From positions 2,108,001 to 2,172,000 of the forward strand of contig NZ_CP041046.1 of assembly GCF_006385595.1 (NCBI RefSeq): a stretch of 64,000 nucleotides of DNA, given 5' to 3'. Below the pieces are notes generated by a model. That model worked only from the letters and a program-made list of their open reading frames with translations, ran no database searches and had not been told where the DNA came from. The stretch is from Luteibacter pinisoli. GTDB lineage: Bacteria; Pseudomonadota; Gammaproteobacteria; Xanthomonadales; Rhodanobacteraceae. Below, one piece after another: positions 17,660 through 26,460 of the stretch; the first letter of the stretch is position 1, and each line of letters opens with the position of its first letter. Both the position numbers and the translations under genes were made by a program.

Positions 17660-17738
17660 ATCACGGCTTGCATACCGCGACGCCCCGGTCCCGTCACGTG
17701 GTGGAGCGAAGGATGACCTCCTTAACGGGAGAAACGTG

Positions 17739-17900
17739 ATGAGCGATAAAGACAGCAAGCAACATTCCGCCAATGGCGTCGGTGGCTCGAATAACCCCGC
17801 GGCCAACCCGGGCCAGGACAAGCCCGCCAGCCGTGATGGCGACCAGACGGGGCAGAAACCGCGGGAAGGTGATCCCAAGGTCGATTCCAGCAAGGGATGA
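17739..17900 (+). CDS. Small hydrophilic, probably disordered protein (53 aa)
   Basis: An ATG at 17739 with GGGAGAA upstream opens a 53-codon frame ending TGA at 17900. The product is rich in Asp, Lys, Ser, Asn, Gln, Gly and Pro and lacks hydrophobic residues (MSDKDSKQHS ... KVDSSKG). Such composition indicates an unstructured protein; comparable small hydrophilic proteins in Proteobacteria are often stress-related. No homologous family was recognised. The good ribosome-binding site and coherent composition support it as real, although the frame is short. Confidence 0.5.
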   Translation: MSDKDSKQHSANGVGGSNNPAANPGQDKPASRDGDQTGQKPREGDPKVDSSKG

Positions 17901-17980
17901 GGTAGACGGGTACCGGCTGGTTGGATGTAGATTTTGCGCTTCCGGGCTAGACTGCCCCCGTCCCATCGCCAGGCGACGGC

Positions 17981-18772
17981 ATGCTCCAGTACGAAGGCTC
18001 CCTATGGCTCTCCGACGGCGCGCGGCGCTGGGGCGGAGTGGACCGCGTCGAACTGCTGTCCCAGATCGGGCTCACGGGCTCGATTACCGCGGCCGCGAAG
18101 GCCGTGGGCATGAGCTACAAGGGGGCCTGGGACGCCGTTGAGGCCATGAACAACCTGGCCGGCGAAGCCTTGGTGCTACGCGTCACCGGGGGGAAGGGCG
18201 GCGGCGGGGCGCGGCTCACGGCTCGCGCCGAGCGCCTCATCGCATCGTTCCGCAGCATTGAATCCGCCCACCGCCTGTTCGTCGAGCACCTGGCATCGCT
18301 GGGCGACCAGGCCACCCACGACATCCATCTGCTGAGGCACCTGACCATGCGAACCAGTGCACGCAACCAGCTTGCCGGCGTTGTCGACCACGTCCAGCAG
18401 GGTGCGGTGAATGACAGCATCGCCATCCGCACCACGGGCGGCGCGACGCTCACCGCCACCGTCACCCGCGAAAGCACCGACAGCCTGGCCCTCGCCGCCG
18501 GCCGTCCGGTCATCGCGCTGATCAAGGCGAGCTGGGTCATGCTCGGCTTGCCGGGGGAAGGGCGCCTGTCCGCCTCCAACCAGCTGCCCGGCACGGTGGA
18601 ACGGATTCACCCCGGCGCGGTGAACACCGAGGTGACCGTGGCGATTGAGGGCGGCGCAACCATCACGTCGATCGTCACCAAGGAAAGTGTCGTCCAGCTC
18701 GGCCTTGCCGAAGGCACGGCCGTGCTGGCGATCTTCGATGCGGCGTCGGTGATCGTGGGTGTCACTGACTGA
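17981..18772 (+). CDS. modE: ModE-type molybdate-responsive transcriptional regulator
   Basis: A 263-residue protein with a LysR-like winged-helix domain in the first 110 residues (LLSQIGLTGSITAAAKAVGMSYKGAWDAVEAMNNL) and two TOBE/Mop molybdate-binding repeats (about 120-185 and 195-262; each has the N-Q-L-x-G-x-V pattern, ARNQLAGVV and ASNQLPGTV). This is the full ModE architecture. ModE with bound molybdate usually represses molybdate uptake genes and can activate Mo enzymes. No modABC transporter is seen nearby, but two Mo enzymes lie in the window and a ModE-like box precedes the TonB receptor at 29974-32430. Confidence 0.9.
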   Translation: MLQYEGSLWLSDGARRWGGVDRVELLSQIGLTGSITAAAKAVGMSYKGAWDAVEAMNNLAGEALVLRVTGGKGGGGARLTARAERLIASFRSIESAHRLFVEHLASLGDQATHDIHLLRHLTMRTSARNQLAGVVDHVQQGAVNDSIAIRTTGGATLTATVTRESTDSLALAAGRPVIALIKASWVMLGLPGEGRLSASNQLPGTVERIHPGAVNTEVTVAIEGGATITSIVTKESVVQLGLAEGTAVLAIFDAASVIVGVTD

Positions 18773-18781
18773 GAACGACGT

Positions 18782-19222
18782 TTACGCGTTCATCGCCAGA
18801 TGGATCAACGGAAACGGCCTGCCGTCGCCGTCCGTCTCCGAGCGTCCGGTCACGACGAACCCCTTTGCCAGATAGAAACCAAGCGCATTGGGGTTCTGCT
18901 CGTTGACGTCGACGGTCAGCGGGCCTTTCAGTACACGCGCATGATTCACCATGGCGGTGCCACCGCCCTGGCCGGCATGGCCAGGGTCGATGAACAGCGC
19001 TTCCAGTTTCGCGCCATCCAACCCCATGAACCCTAGCGACTGGCCGTCTTCATCGGCCAGCACCCACGTTTCCAGCATCACCAGGGCACCGTCGCGCACG
19101 GCGGGGATCAGCGCTGTGATGTCCGCTTCGGTGAGGAAAGCATGCGTAGCGCGAACCGAGCGAAGCCAGATGGCAAGCAAGGCATCGCGGTCAGCAGGCG
19201 TGGCGGGTCTGATCTGTGTCAT
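18782..19222 (-). CDS. GNAT-family N-acetyltransferase
   Basis: A 146-residue acetyltransferase with the GNAT core: N-terminal IRPATPADRDALLAIW, beta-strand region GFMGLDGAKLEALFIDP, the acetyl-CoA loop HAGQGGGTAMV, and a C-terminal NPNALGFYLAKGF typical of the family. ATG at 19222 is preferred to a TTG three codons upstream. The pattern most resembles YjaB/YiaC-type enzymes that acetylate amines or protein N-termini, but the substrate is unknown. It converges with modE with only 9 bases between stops. Confidence 0.85.
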   Translation of the reverse strand: MTQIRPATPADRDALLAIWLRSVRATHAFLTEADITALIPAVRDGALVMLETWVLADEDGQSLGFMGLDGAKLEALFIDPGHAGQGGGTAMVNHARVLKGPLTVDVNEQNPNALGFYLAKGFVVTGRSETDGDGRPFPLIHLAMNA

Positions 19223-19239
19223 GGCAGTCAATTATGCCT

Positions 19240-22200
19240 TCAGTCTTCCTCCGGTACATGGCTGATGTGCGGCACCGCACCCGGATCCAGATCCTTGTCC
19301 GGTCGGATCCGGTACCACAGCGCATACAAGGCCGGCAGGAAGAGCAGCGTCAGCACCGTGCCGCCGATGGTGCCGCCGATCAGCGTATAGGCCAGCGAGC
19401 CCCAGAACACCGATTGCGTCAGCGGGATAAACGCCAGTACCGCGGCCAGTGCCGTGAGGATCACCGGCCGCGCACGCTGCACGGTGGCTTCGACCACGGC
19501 GTGGTACGGATCAAGACCCTGTCGCTCATTGGTGCGGATCTGGCCGATCAGGATCAGCGTATTGCGCATGATGATGCCCGCCAGGCCGATCAGGCCCAGG
19601 ATGGTGTTGAAGCCGAAGGGCTGGTGGAACAGCAGCAGCGTCGGCACCACGCCCACCAGGGCCAACGGTGACGTAGCCAGCACCATGGCCATGCCCGAGA
19701 TGGATCGCACCTCGAAGACGATGACGATCATCATCAGCAGCACCATCACCGGGAACACCGCCGCCAGCGCTGTATTGGCCTTGCCCGATTCCTCCAGCGC
19801 ACCCGCCGTTTCAATCGCATAGCCGGGCGGGAGGGCATCGATGATGGGCTTGAACTGGGGAATCAGTGCCAGCGAGATATCGGGCGGCTGGAACTCTTCG
19901 CCCACGTCGCCACGCACGGTCATCGTGGTCATGCGATCCCGACGACGCAGGATGGGATCTTCCATGCGCACTTCGATGTGGCCGAGCTGGTCGAGCGGCA
20001 CGCGCTGACCCGCCGCACCCACGAGGGTGAAGGCGCCGAGGCGCGACGGGTCCAGTCGTGCCGGGCCCTGGCTACGCGCCACCACGTCCACGGAGCGAAT
20101 ATCCTCGCGGACGCGGGTCACGGTGATACCCGTCAGCAGGAACTGCAGCTGGGACGCCGCGTCGTGCGAGGTCAGGCCAATCGCCTGCAGGCGCTGCTGG
20201 TCCAGGACAAGGTGCGCCGTCGGTACGCGCTCGTCCCAGTCGATGTTGACCGTGCGCATGCCCGGGTTCTTCTGCATGATGCCGCGCACCTGGCCAGCCA
20301 GCTCGCGCACCTTCGCTTCATCCGGGCCCGAGACGCGGAAGGCGACAGGGAAGGGCGAGTACGGGCCGAAGACGATCTGCGTGGCGCGGACGCGGGCCTC
20401 GGGGGCGAGGCCGTCCTGCACGGCCTGGCGCAGGTGCCGTTTCAGGGCTTCGCGGGTTTCCTCGTTCGGGGTAAGCACGACGATCTTCGCGAACGACGAG
20501 TCCGGCAGTTCTGGTGCAATCGCGAGGAAGAAACGCGGTGCACCCTGGCCGATATAGCTGGTGACGATCTTTGCCTCCGGTTGCTTGCGCAACCACGCTT
20601 CGATCTTCCGGGTGGCACCACTGGTGGCGTCGATCGAAGTCCCTTCGGGCATCTGCACTTCCACGAGCACTTCGGGTCGATCGGAAATGGGGAAGAACTG
20701 CTTCTTCACGAAGCCCATGCCGAGGAAGGAGACCACCAGCAGGCCGACGACACTCGCGAGGACGAGTCCCTTGTTGCGCACCACCGCGGCAATCACGCGG
20801 CGCATGGCGCGGTAACGCGGCGTGCCATAGATGGCGGCGTGGCCACCCTCGACGGCCTTGATGTGCGGGAGCAGCTTCACGCCGAGGTACGGGGTGAAGA
20901 CCACCGCCACGACCCACGAGGTGAGCAGCGAGAACATCACTACCCAGAAGATGTTGCCCGCGTACTCGCCCGCACCGGAATGCGCGAAGCCCACCGGCAT
21001 CAGGCCGATCGCCGTCACCAGCGTGCCGGCCAGCATGGGCGCGGCGGTATGGCCCCACGAATACGTCGCCGCGGCGATACGGTCCTTGCCTTCCTCCATC
21101 TTCACGACGATGGTTTCGATGACGATGATCGCATCGTCCACCAGCAGGCCAAGGGAGAGGATCAGCGCACCGAGGGTGATGCGGTCGAAGTCCCGGCCGG
21201 TCATCAGCATGATGACGAACACGCCGGCCAGTGTCAGCGGAACCGCGGCGGCGACCACGATGCCCACGCGGAAGCCAAGGCTCACGAGGCTGACGACGAT
21301 GACGACGGCCAGCGCGACGAAGAACTTCAGCATGAATTCGTCATACGCCTCGGCGATGTTCACCGCCTGGTCGGTGATCTTCGAGAAGGTCAGGCCGACC
21401 GGCAGCGTGCCGGAGATCTCGCTGGCCTTCTGTTCCAGCGACTTGCCAAGATCCAGCCCGTTGTAGCGGTCCTTCATCACGATGCCCAGCACGAGCGTGG
21501 GTTCGCCATCGTGGCGGATCAGGAAGGAGGCAGGGTCTTCATAACCCCGGCGCACGGTGGCAATGTCGCTCAGTCGCAGCGTCTTGCCGTTGGCCACCAC
21601 GGGCGTCGCGCCGATGGTGTCGAGATTGTCGAACGCGCCGTCGAGGCGGATCTGCACCTGGGGCCCCCTGGTGTCGATCGAGCCCGCGGGGGTCAGCACG
21701 TTCTGCTTGTTGAGCGCGTCGAAGATCACCTCCGGTGCGATGCCCAGCGTGGCCAGGCGCTCATGCGAGAATTCGACGAAGATCTTCTCCGGACGCTCGC
21801 CGATGATGTTGACCTTCCTCACGCCCGGCACGTGGAGCAAGTCCTGGCGGATCGCCTCGGCCTCGCGCACCAGCGCACGCTGGGGCTCGCCACGCGCCTT
21901 CAGGGCATACAGCGCAAAGGTCACGTCCGAGAACTCGTCGTTGACCAGCGGGCCGACCACGCCGGGCGGCAGCTTCGGTGCTTCATCGCTGAGCTTCTTG
22001 CGGGCCTGGTAAAACTCTTCGGGCACCTCGGACGGCGGTGTATCGTCGCGCAGCGTCAGGGTGGTCCACGCCACGCCGGGCCGCGTGAAGGTTTCACTGC
22101 GGTCGTACCACTTCAGTTCCTGCAGGCGCTTTTCCAGGGGTTCGGCGACCTGGTCCTGCATTTCCTGCGCGGTCGCGCCCGGCCAGGTGGAGACGATGGT

Positions 22201-22350
22201 CAACACCTTCACGGTGAAGTTCGGATCTTCCGCGCGGCCGAGATGGACGAAGGCATACAAGCCCGCGAGTGACATCGCGATGATCAGGAACAGGGTCACC
22301 GACCGCTCGCGCACGGCGAGGGCCGATAGGTTGAAGCCGCCGGCTTTCAT
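19240..22350 (-). CDS. RND efflux pump, multidrug-type permease
   Basis: A 1036-residue RND permease beginning MKAGGFNLSALAVRERSVTLFL. The AEDPNFTVK motif after the first helix and GLLVDDAIIVIE in the fourth helix (proton-relay aspartates) place it in the hydrophobe/amphiphile branch near the NolG/VexF-like permeases, not the heavy-metal branch. Twelve helices and two periplasmic loops are apparent. It works with the adaptor encoded just upstream, whose stop it overlaps (ATGA). No outer-membrane channel gene is linked, so a TolC-like channel would have to come from elsewhere. Substrates are unknown. Confidence 0.9.
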   Translation of the reverse strand: MKAGGFNLSALAVRERSVTLFLIIAMSLAGLYAFVHLGRAEDPNFTVKVLTIVSTWPGATAQEMQDQVAEPLEKRLQELKWYDRSETFTRPGVAWTTLTLRDDTPPSEVPEEFYQARKKLSDEAPKLPPGVVGPLVNDEFSDVTFALYALKARGEPQRALVREAEAIRQDLLHVPGVRKVNIIGERPEKIFVEFSHERLATLGIAPEVIFDALNKQNVLTPAGSIDTRGPQVQIRLDGAFDNLDTIGATPVVANGKTLRLSDIATVRRGYEDPASFLIRHDGEPTLVLGIVMKDRYNGLDLGKSLEQKASEISGTLPVGLTFSKITDQAVNIAEAYDEFMLKFFVALAVVIVVSLVSLGFRVGIVVAAAVPLTLAGVFVIMLMTGRDFDRITLGALILSLGLLVDDAIIVIETIVVKMEEGKDRIAAATYSWGHTAAPMLAGTLVTAIGLMPVGFAHSGAGEYAGNIFWVVMFSLLTSWVVAVVFTPYLGVKLLPHIKAVEGGHAAIYGTPRYRAMRRVIAAVVRNKGLVLASVVGLLVVSFLGMGFVKKQFFPISDRPEVLVEVQMPEGTSIDATSGATRKIEAWLRKQPEAKIVTSYIGQGAPRFFLAIAPELPDSSFAKIVVLTPNEETREALKRHLRQAVQDGLAPEARVRATQIVFGPYSPFPVAFRVSGPDEAKVRELAGQVRGIMQKNPGMRTVNIDWDERVPTAHLVLDQQRLQAIGLTSHDAASQLQFLLTGITVTRVREDIRSVDVVARSQGPARLDPSRLGAFTLVGAAGQRVPLDQLGHIEVRMEDPILRRRDRMTTMTVRGDVGEEFQPPDISLALIPQFKPIIDALPPGYAIETAGALEESGKANTALAAVFPVMVLLMMIVIVFEVRSISGMAMVLATSPLALVGVVPTLLLFHQPFGFNTILGLIGLAGIIMRNTLILIGQIRTNERQGLDPYHAVVEATVQRARPVILTALAAVLAFIPLTQSVFWGSLAYTLIGGTIGGTVLTLLFLPALYALWYRIRPDKDLDPGAVPHISHVPEED

Positions 22351-23450
22351 GGCGTCGCTCCCGGCGCCGCACTGGTGCGCACCTGCTCGCCTTCGTGCAG
22401 CTGATGGGCACCGAGGGCGACGAACGACTCGCCCGCATGCAGGCCGCTGGTCACGGTGGCGGTTTCATCGCTGATGGTGCCGAGGGTGACCGCACGCCAC
22501 GTGACCGACGCCGGCGTCTTGCCCTGGAGCATCCACACGCCCGGCCCCTTGCCGTTATCGAAGATGGCCGAGATCGGTACCGACGGAGCCGTGTGCGTGG
22601 CATCCGGGATGTGGATGACGACCGTGGCACCGAGCGGTGCATCCGCCGCGCTGCCGTCGAGGATGTAACGCGCCTCATAGGTTCGCGTCGCCGTATCGGC
22701 GGCGTCGGACAGCAGGCGCAGGCGTGCGCTGCCACCGGCGCCGTCGCTGCCGTAAAGCGTGGCACGGGCCATAGAACCGATGGCCGGCCGCACCGTTTCC
22801 GGCAGGTCGACGAGTGCCTCGCGCGGGCCGGCATGGGCGAGCCGCACGACGACCTGACCGGCGGTGACCACCTGGCCCGGCTCTGCGAGTGTCTCGACCA
22901 CGGTGCCATCCGCGTCGGCGGGCAATACGGCGTAACCCGCTTCGTTCGACGACACCGTGGCCTGGGCCTGCGCCGCACGAAGGCGGGCGGCCGCGGCATC
23001 GGCGGCGGCCTTGGCCTGGTCGTACGCGGATGCCGACACCGCACCGGCGCCGACGAGTTTGCCGAGGCGTTTTTCGTCGGCCGCGGTCTGCACGGCCTGC
23101 GCGCGTGCCGCTTCGACTTCGCCCGCGGACGCAGTATTCGCCAAGGCGAGGTCGGTGCGGTCGATGCGCATCAGCGGATCGCCGCGTTTGACGGCCTGGC
23201 CGGCGTCGACGAGGCGCTCGACCACTTTGCCCGGCACGCGGAAGCCGAGGTTGCTCTGCACGCGCGCGGCGACGGTGCCGGAGAAGGTCGATTCACCCGC
23301 TTCAGAGGCGGCGAGCGTCGCCGTGCGCACCAGCGGCGGGGCGAGGCGAGGGTCCGCCTCGCTCCGCGAGCAGGCGCTCAACAAGGTGGCCATGGCAAGT
23401 ACGCCGGCCGACGCGATAACGGGCAGGGAGATCCGGGGGTAGGTGTCCAT
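22347..23450 (-). CDS. RND periplasmic adaptor lipoprotein
   Basis: A 367-residue adaptor with a lipobox at Cys27 (LLSAC), hence anchored by lipid to the inner membrane. The HlyD/AcrA pattern is clear: FSGTVAARVQSNLGFRVPGKV, a lipoyl half with VDAGQAVKRGDPLMRID, a long Ala-rich helical hairpin, the second lipoyl half (VVETLAEPGQVVTAGQVV) and a beta-barrel. ATG at 23450 follows the SDR stop by 10 bases and overlaps the pump at its end, so SDR, adaptor and pump form one transcription unit. Confidence 0.88.
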   Translation of the reverse strand: MDTYPRISLPVIASAGVLAMATLLSACSRSEADPRLAPPLVRTATLAASEAGESTFSGTVAARVQSNLGFRVPGKVVERLVDAGQAVKRGDPLMRIDRTDLALANTASAGEVEAARAQAVQTAADEKRLGKLVGAGAVSASAYDQAKAAADAAAARLRAAQAQATVSSNEAGYAVLPADADGTVVETLAEPGQVVTAGQVVVRLAHAGPREALVDLPETVRPAIGSMARATLYGSDGAGGSARLRLLSDAADTATRTYEARYILDGSAADAPLGATVVIHIPDATHTAPSVPISAIFDNGKGPGVWMLQGKTPASVTWRAVTLGTISDETATVTSGLHAGESFVALGAHQLHEGEQVRTSAAPGATP

Positions 23451-23460
23451 GACCGGGGCT

Positions 23461-24255
23461 TCAGGCGCGGTAGCGCGGTGCGGCGGTGTCGGTCGACAGG
23501 TTCGGCGCCATCGCCGCGCGTGCTGCTTCGAGGGCCTGGAACTGGCTCTCGTCATGCAGCGGCGGGATGGTGATCACCTCGCCGCGATCAAAACCGACGA
23601 GCGCCGCATCGACGAGTTCCGCCGTATCCATCACCTGGCCGGGCAGGGCGACATCAGGGTCCATGCCCATCGTGTCCCAGATTTCCGTACGCGTGGCGCC
23701 CGGCAGGACGGCCTGCACGCGAACGTTCGTGTTCGCCAGGTGCGGGGCGAGGCCCAGCGTGAGGTTCACCAGGTGGGCCTTCGTGCCGCTGTACATCCCG
23801 TCGATCAGCTCGGGGATGTACGCCAGGACGGAGGCGATGTTGATGATGGCGCCCTTGTCGCGGGCGACGAACGCCTTGGCCGCGGCGGAGGCCAGCAGGG
23901 TCGGTGCCAGGGTGTTCACGGCGATCAGGCGCTCGATCATCTCCGGGGAGGTGTTGAGCACGCTCGTTTCCAGGGAGATGCCCGCGTTGTTGACCAGCAG
24001 GGTGACCGAGGGATCCTCGTTGAGGACGTTCTCCACCGCGGCGACGCCGGCGCGCTGGCTCAGGTCAGCCTGCAGCGTGGCGACCTTGCGGCCGGTGGAG
24101 GAGGCAATCTGGGCGGCCAGGGCGTCGAGGCGGTCGAGCCGGCGGGCCACGAGAAGGAGGTCGTAGCCGCGGGCGGCGAGGCGCTCCGCGTAGATCTTGC
24201 CGATGCCGGACGAGGCGCCAGTGACGATGGCGGTACCGAGGGAGGGAGTGCTCAT
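23461..24255 (-). CDS. Short-chain dehydrogenase/reductase (SDR)
   Basis: A 264-residue classical SDR. The nucleotide-binding TGASSGIG is at 12-19, NNAG follows the fourth strand, and the catalytic set is present (INIASVLAYIP with Ser, and YSGTK with Tyr and Lys). ARR after the second strand favours NADPH. The start at 24255 is followed by MSTPSLGTAIVTG. It is the first gene of an operon with an RND adaptor and pump. This association is unusual and suggests it modifies either the pump's substrate or a metabolite that induces it, but that is inference. It diverges from the MFS exporter. Confidence 0.88.
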   Translation of the reverse strand: MSTPSLGTAIVTGASSGIGKIYAERLAARGYDLLLVARRLDRLDALAAQIASSTGRKVATLQADLSQRAGVAAVENVLNEDPSVTLLVNNAGISLETSVLNTSPEMIERLIAVNTLAPTLLASAAAKAFVARDKGAIINIASVLAYIPELIDGMYSGTKAHLVNLTLGLAPHLANTNVRVQAVLPGATRTEIWDTMGMDPDVALPGQVMDTAELVDAALVGFDRGEVITIPPLHDESQFQALEAARAAMAPNLSTDTAAPRYRA

Positions 24256-24270
24256 GGGAGGGTCGCCTGT

Positions 24271-24318
24271 AGTGGGTTGCAAAAAAGTAGAGACCTTCCT
24301 ATCGTTATGCAACCCACT
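24271..24318. promoter_or_regulatory. Divergent promoter pair built on an 11-bp inverted repeat
   Basis: AGTGGGTTGCA (24271-24281) and TGCAACCCACT (24308-24318) are perfect inverted copies 26 bases apart. Each arm contributes a -35-like element: on the plus strand TTGCAA (24277-24282), 17 bases, TATCGT (24300-24305); on the minus strand TTGCAT (24312-24307), 17 bases, TACTTT (24289-24284). The two promoters would face each other and fire the MFS gene and the SDR-RND operon. Arms and spacing are seen; promoter use is inferred. Confidence 0.5.
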
Positions 24319-24321
24319 CGA

Positions 24322-24340
24322 TGGAATAGGTTCTATTCCA
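24322..24340. promoter_or_regulatory. Palindromic operator candidate
   Basis: TGGAATAG and CTATTCCA form a perfect 8-bp inverted repeat around GTT, immediately after the predicted plus-strand start of transcription and upstream of the SDR promoter. A dimeric repressor bound here could block both divergent units. The regulator gene is not in the immediate neighbourhood. Confidence 0.5.
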
Positions 24341-24430
24341 CGGCTGGGGACGGCCGTGTCCCTTGCCATGAGACGACCCGTCCCAACATTGCGTACCCAT
24401 TGCGGCTTCACGCCTCGTCGGAATTTCCCC

Positions 24431-25657
24431 ATGTCTTCTTTGTCTGATCGGCCCGCTCCCGGGTCGGAGGGTGCTTTGCGCCAGTGGCTGGCCGTTGCGG
24501 CGGTGGCCCTCGGGACCTTTGCGCTGGTCACCAGTGAGTTCATCCCGGTAGGGCTGCTGACCCGCATGTCGGCGGATTTCGGTTCGCCGGAGGGTGCTAC
24601 CGGCCTGATGATGACCGTGCCGGCGTTCGCCGCCGCCATTGCGGCCCCGGCGATCATGCTGGGCGCGGGCAGGGCGGATCGTCGCCTTATCCTCATCCTG
24701 CTTAGTGCCCTGCTGGTCGTCTCGAACCTGATCGTCGCTTTCGCGCCCAACCTGGCTGTCGCATTGTTCGGGCGCGTGCTCCTGGGCGTCGACGTGGGTG
24801 GCTTCTGGGCCATCAGCAGCATCGTGGCCGGCAAGATGGTGCCGGCGGCGTCCGTGGGGCGGGCGAGCGCCATCATCTTCGCCGGCATCTCGCTCGGCTC
24901 GGTGGTCGGCGTGCCAGCGGGTGCCCTGATCGGCAGCGCGTTTGGCTGGCGTGCCGCGTTCGAGAGCGTGGCCGCGTTCGGTGCCGTGGTGCTCGTGGCG
25001 CAGATGGCTTTGCTGCCGCGCCTGTTGCCGTCGGAAACGGTGACGCTTCGCCATCTGGCCGCGCTGTTCCGCATTCCCAATGCCCGACTCGGCCTGCTCG
25101 CGTGCTTCCTCGCCTTCGCGGGCCAGTTCGCCGCGTATACGTACATGGGCGCCTTCCTTGAGCACGTCTCGAAGATGCCTGCGGCGTTGCTGTCGTCGCT
25201 GCTCGTCGGCTACGGCGTCGCCGGGTTCATCGGCAATTTCGTGGGCGGCGCGCTTACGCAGCGCAGTGCGCGTGGCACGTTCGCCGGCACCGCAGCGTTT
25301 CTTGGCCTGTCCATCGTCGCGCTGACGGTGTTTGGCCAATCTCCGTGGCTGGCGGCTGCTGCCGTGCTCGCCTGGGGATTCGCCTTTGGTGCCCTGCCCA
25401 TCGCGACCCAGGGCTTCATGACTAAATCCGCGGCCAAAGAGCTGGAAAGCGCGAGCGCGGTTTTCATCTCCATCCTGCAGATGGGCTTTGCCGCAGGTGC
25501 GTTCATCGGCGGCCGGGCAGTCGACACCGTGGGTCTTTCGACGACGCTCGTTGGCGCGGCCGTGGCATCGATCGCCACGGGCCTGCTGATCATGCGGTTC
25601 GGCCGCGCGGATGAGGAAGGCGCGGACGGCGACGCGCAGCTGGATGCGGTGGGGTAA
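24431..25657 (+). CDS. MFS exporter, DHA1 family (NepI/AraJ-like)
   Basis: A 408-residue major facilitator with twelve hydrophobic helices. The first helix carries VTSEFIPVGLL, helix 2-3 has the loop motif GRADRR, and helix 4-5 has GRVLLGVDVGGFWAISS and SLGSVVGVPAGALIG, all typical of the DHA1 drug/sugar/nucleoside exporters related to NepI. ATG at 24431 is chosen because an earlier in-frame ATG (24369) would add an unlikely Arg-rich leader. It is divergent from the SDR-RND operon and shares its control region, so both may export or process the same compound. Confidence 0.85.
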   Translation: MSSLSDRPAPGSEGALRQWLAVAAVALGTFALVTSEFIPVGLLTRMSADFGSPEGATGLMMTVPAFAAAIAAPAIMLGAGRADRRLILILLSALLVVSNLIVAFAPNLAVALFGRVLLGVDVGGFWAISSIVAGKMVPAASVGRASAIIFAGISLGSVVGVPAGALIGSAFGWRAAFESVAAFGAVVLVAQMALLPRLLPSETVTLRHLAALFRIPNARLGLLACFLAFAGQFAAYTYMGAFLEHVSKMPAALLSSLLVGYGVAGFIGNFVGGALTQRSARGTFAGTAAFLGLSIVALTVFGQSPWLAAAAVLAWGFAFGALPIATQGFMTKSAAKELESASAVFISILQMGFAAGAFIGGRAVDTVGLSTTLVGAAVASIATGLLIMRFGRADEEGADGDAQLDAVG

Positions 25658-25678
25658 TCCGCGAGCGGTTTCGCTTCC

Positions 25679-26374
25679 CTACGCGAGGCTCTGCTTGAGG
25701 AACGCCCACGTCCGGTCGTTCGCGGTCTTCGCCGCGGCCGCATTGTAGTGGGCACCCCCATGCCGCGAAAACGCGTGGTTGCAGCCCGGGTAGCTGTAGA
25801 TGGTGACGTTGGGCATGCCCGCGAACGCGTTCTTGATGTCGGCCTGCGCCGCCTTGGAGATGAACTCGTCTTCGACGGCCAGGTGCATCAGGAACGGCGC
25901 GGTGACCGCCTTCGCCTGGTCGAGATACTTCTCGGTGTCGCCACCGTGGAAGGCAACCGCGGCATCGACCTTGCTCCGCGCGGCGGTGAGGAAGGCCATC
26001 AGGCCACCGAGGCAGTAGCCCATCACCGCGACACGGCCGGTGGACCGGTCGAGGTGCCGGGCGGCATCGACGGTGGCCATGATGTCCTCGACGCCCTTGG
26101 CGCGGTCGTACGCCATGTAGAGCGCCAAGCCCGCCTTCCAGTCGGCTTCCGACGTCACGCTGAGATCCACGCCAGCCTGTTGCCGCCAGAACAGATCGGG
26201 CGCAACGGCAATGAAGCCTTGCGCGGCGAGGGCGTCGCAGGTCTGGCGGATATCGTCATTCACGCCGAAGACTTCATGCAGCACGACCACGGCAGGTGCC
26301 TTGTCCGCTTCCGGATAGGCGACATAGGCGTTGAAACTGCCGGCGTCCGTGGTGATCGTCAGGGCGTTATGCAT
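25679..26374 (-). CDS. Dienelactone hydrolase family protein
   Basis: A 231-residue alpha/beta hydrolase. The nucleophile is Cys121 in GYCLGG, followed by an aspartate in VEDEF and a histidine in GCNHAFSR, giving the Cys-Asp-His triad of dienelactone hydrolases. The N-terminal block VVVLHEVFGVNDDIRQTC is also typical. ATG at 26374 (MHNALTI) is the likely start; another lies ten codons upstream. The family cleaves dienelactones in chloroaromatic breakdown, but many members act on other small esters, and no aromatic pathway is linked here. It converges with the MFS gene. Confidence 0.87.
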   Translation of the reverse strand: MHNALTITTDAGSFNAYVAYPEADKAPAVVVLHEVFGVNDDIRQTCDALAAQGFIAVAPDLFWRQQAGVDLSVTSEADWKAGLALYMAYDRAKGVEDIMATVDAARHLDRSTGRVAVMGYCLGGLMAFLTAARSKVDAAVAFHGGDTEKYLDQAKAVTAPFLMHLAVEDEFISKAAQADIKNAFAGMPNVTIYSYPGCNHAFSRHGGAHYNAAAAKTANDRTWAFLKQSLA

Positions 26375-26460
26375 GGCGTGGGTCCGTCGCGTTTCGTGGT
26401 GCATACCATCGGCTGACGCCGATGGCGCGGCTTGGCGAAAGCGCGTGGCATTTGGCCGAA

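Noticed and set aside
17925..17943. ATGTAGATTT followed by a similar GC-CTTCC stretch occurs before modE and again at 32531-32549 (17 of 19 bases equal), near the ModE-like box
   Set aside because: A rough count suggests tens of such 17/19 matches between random positions in 64 kb. No dyad symmetry and no consistent distance to a start were found.
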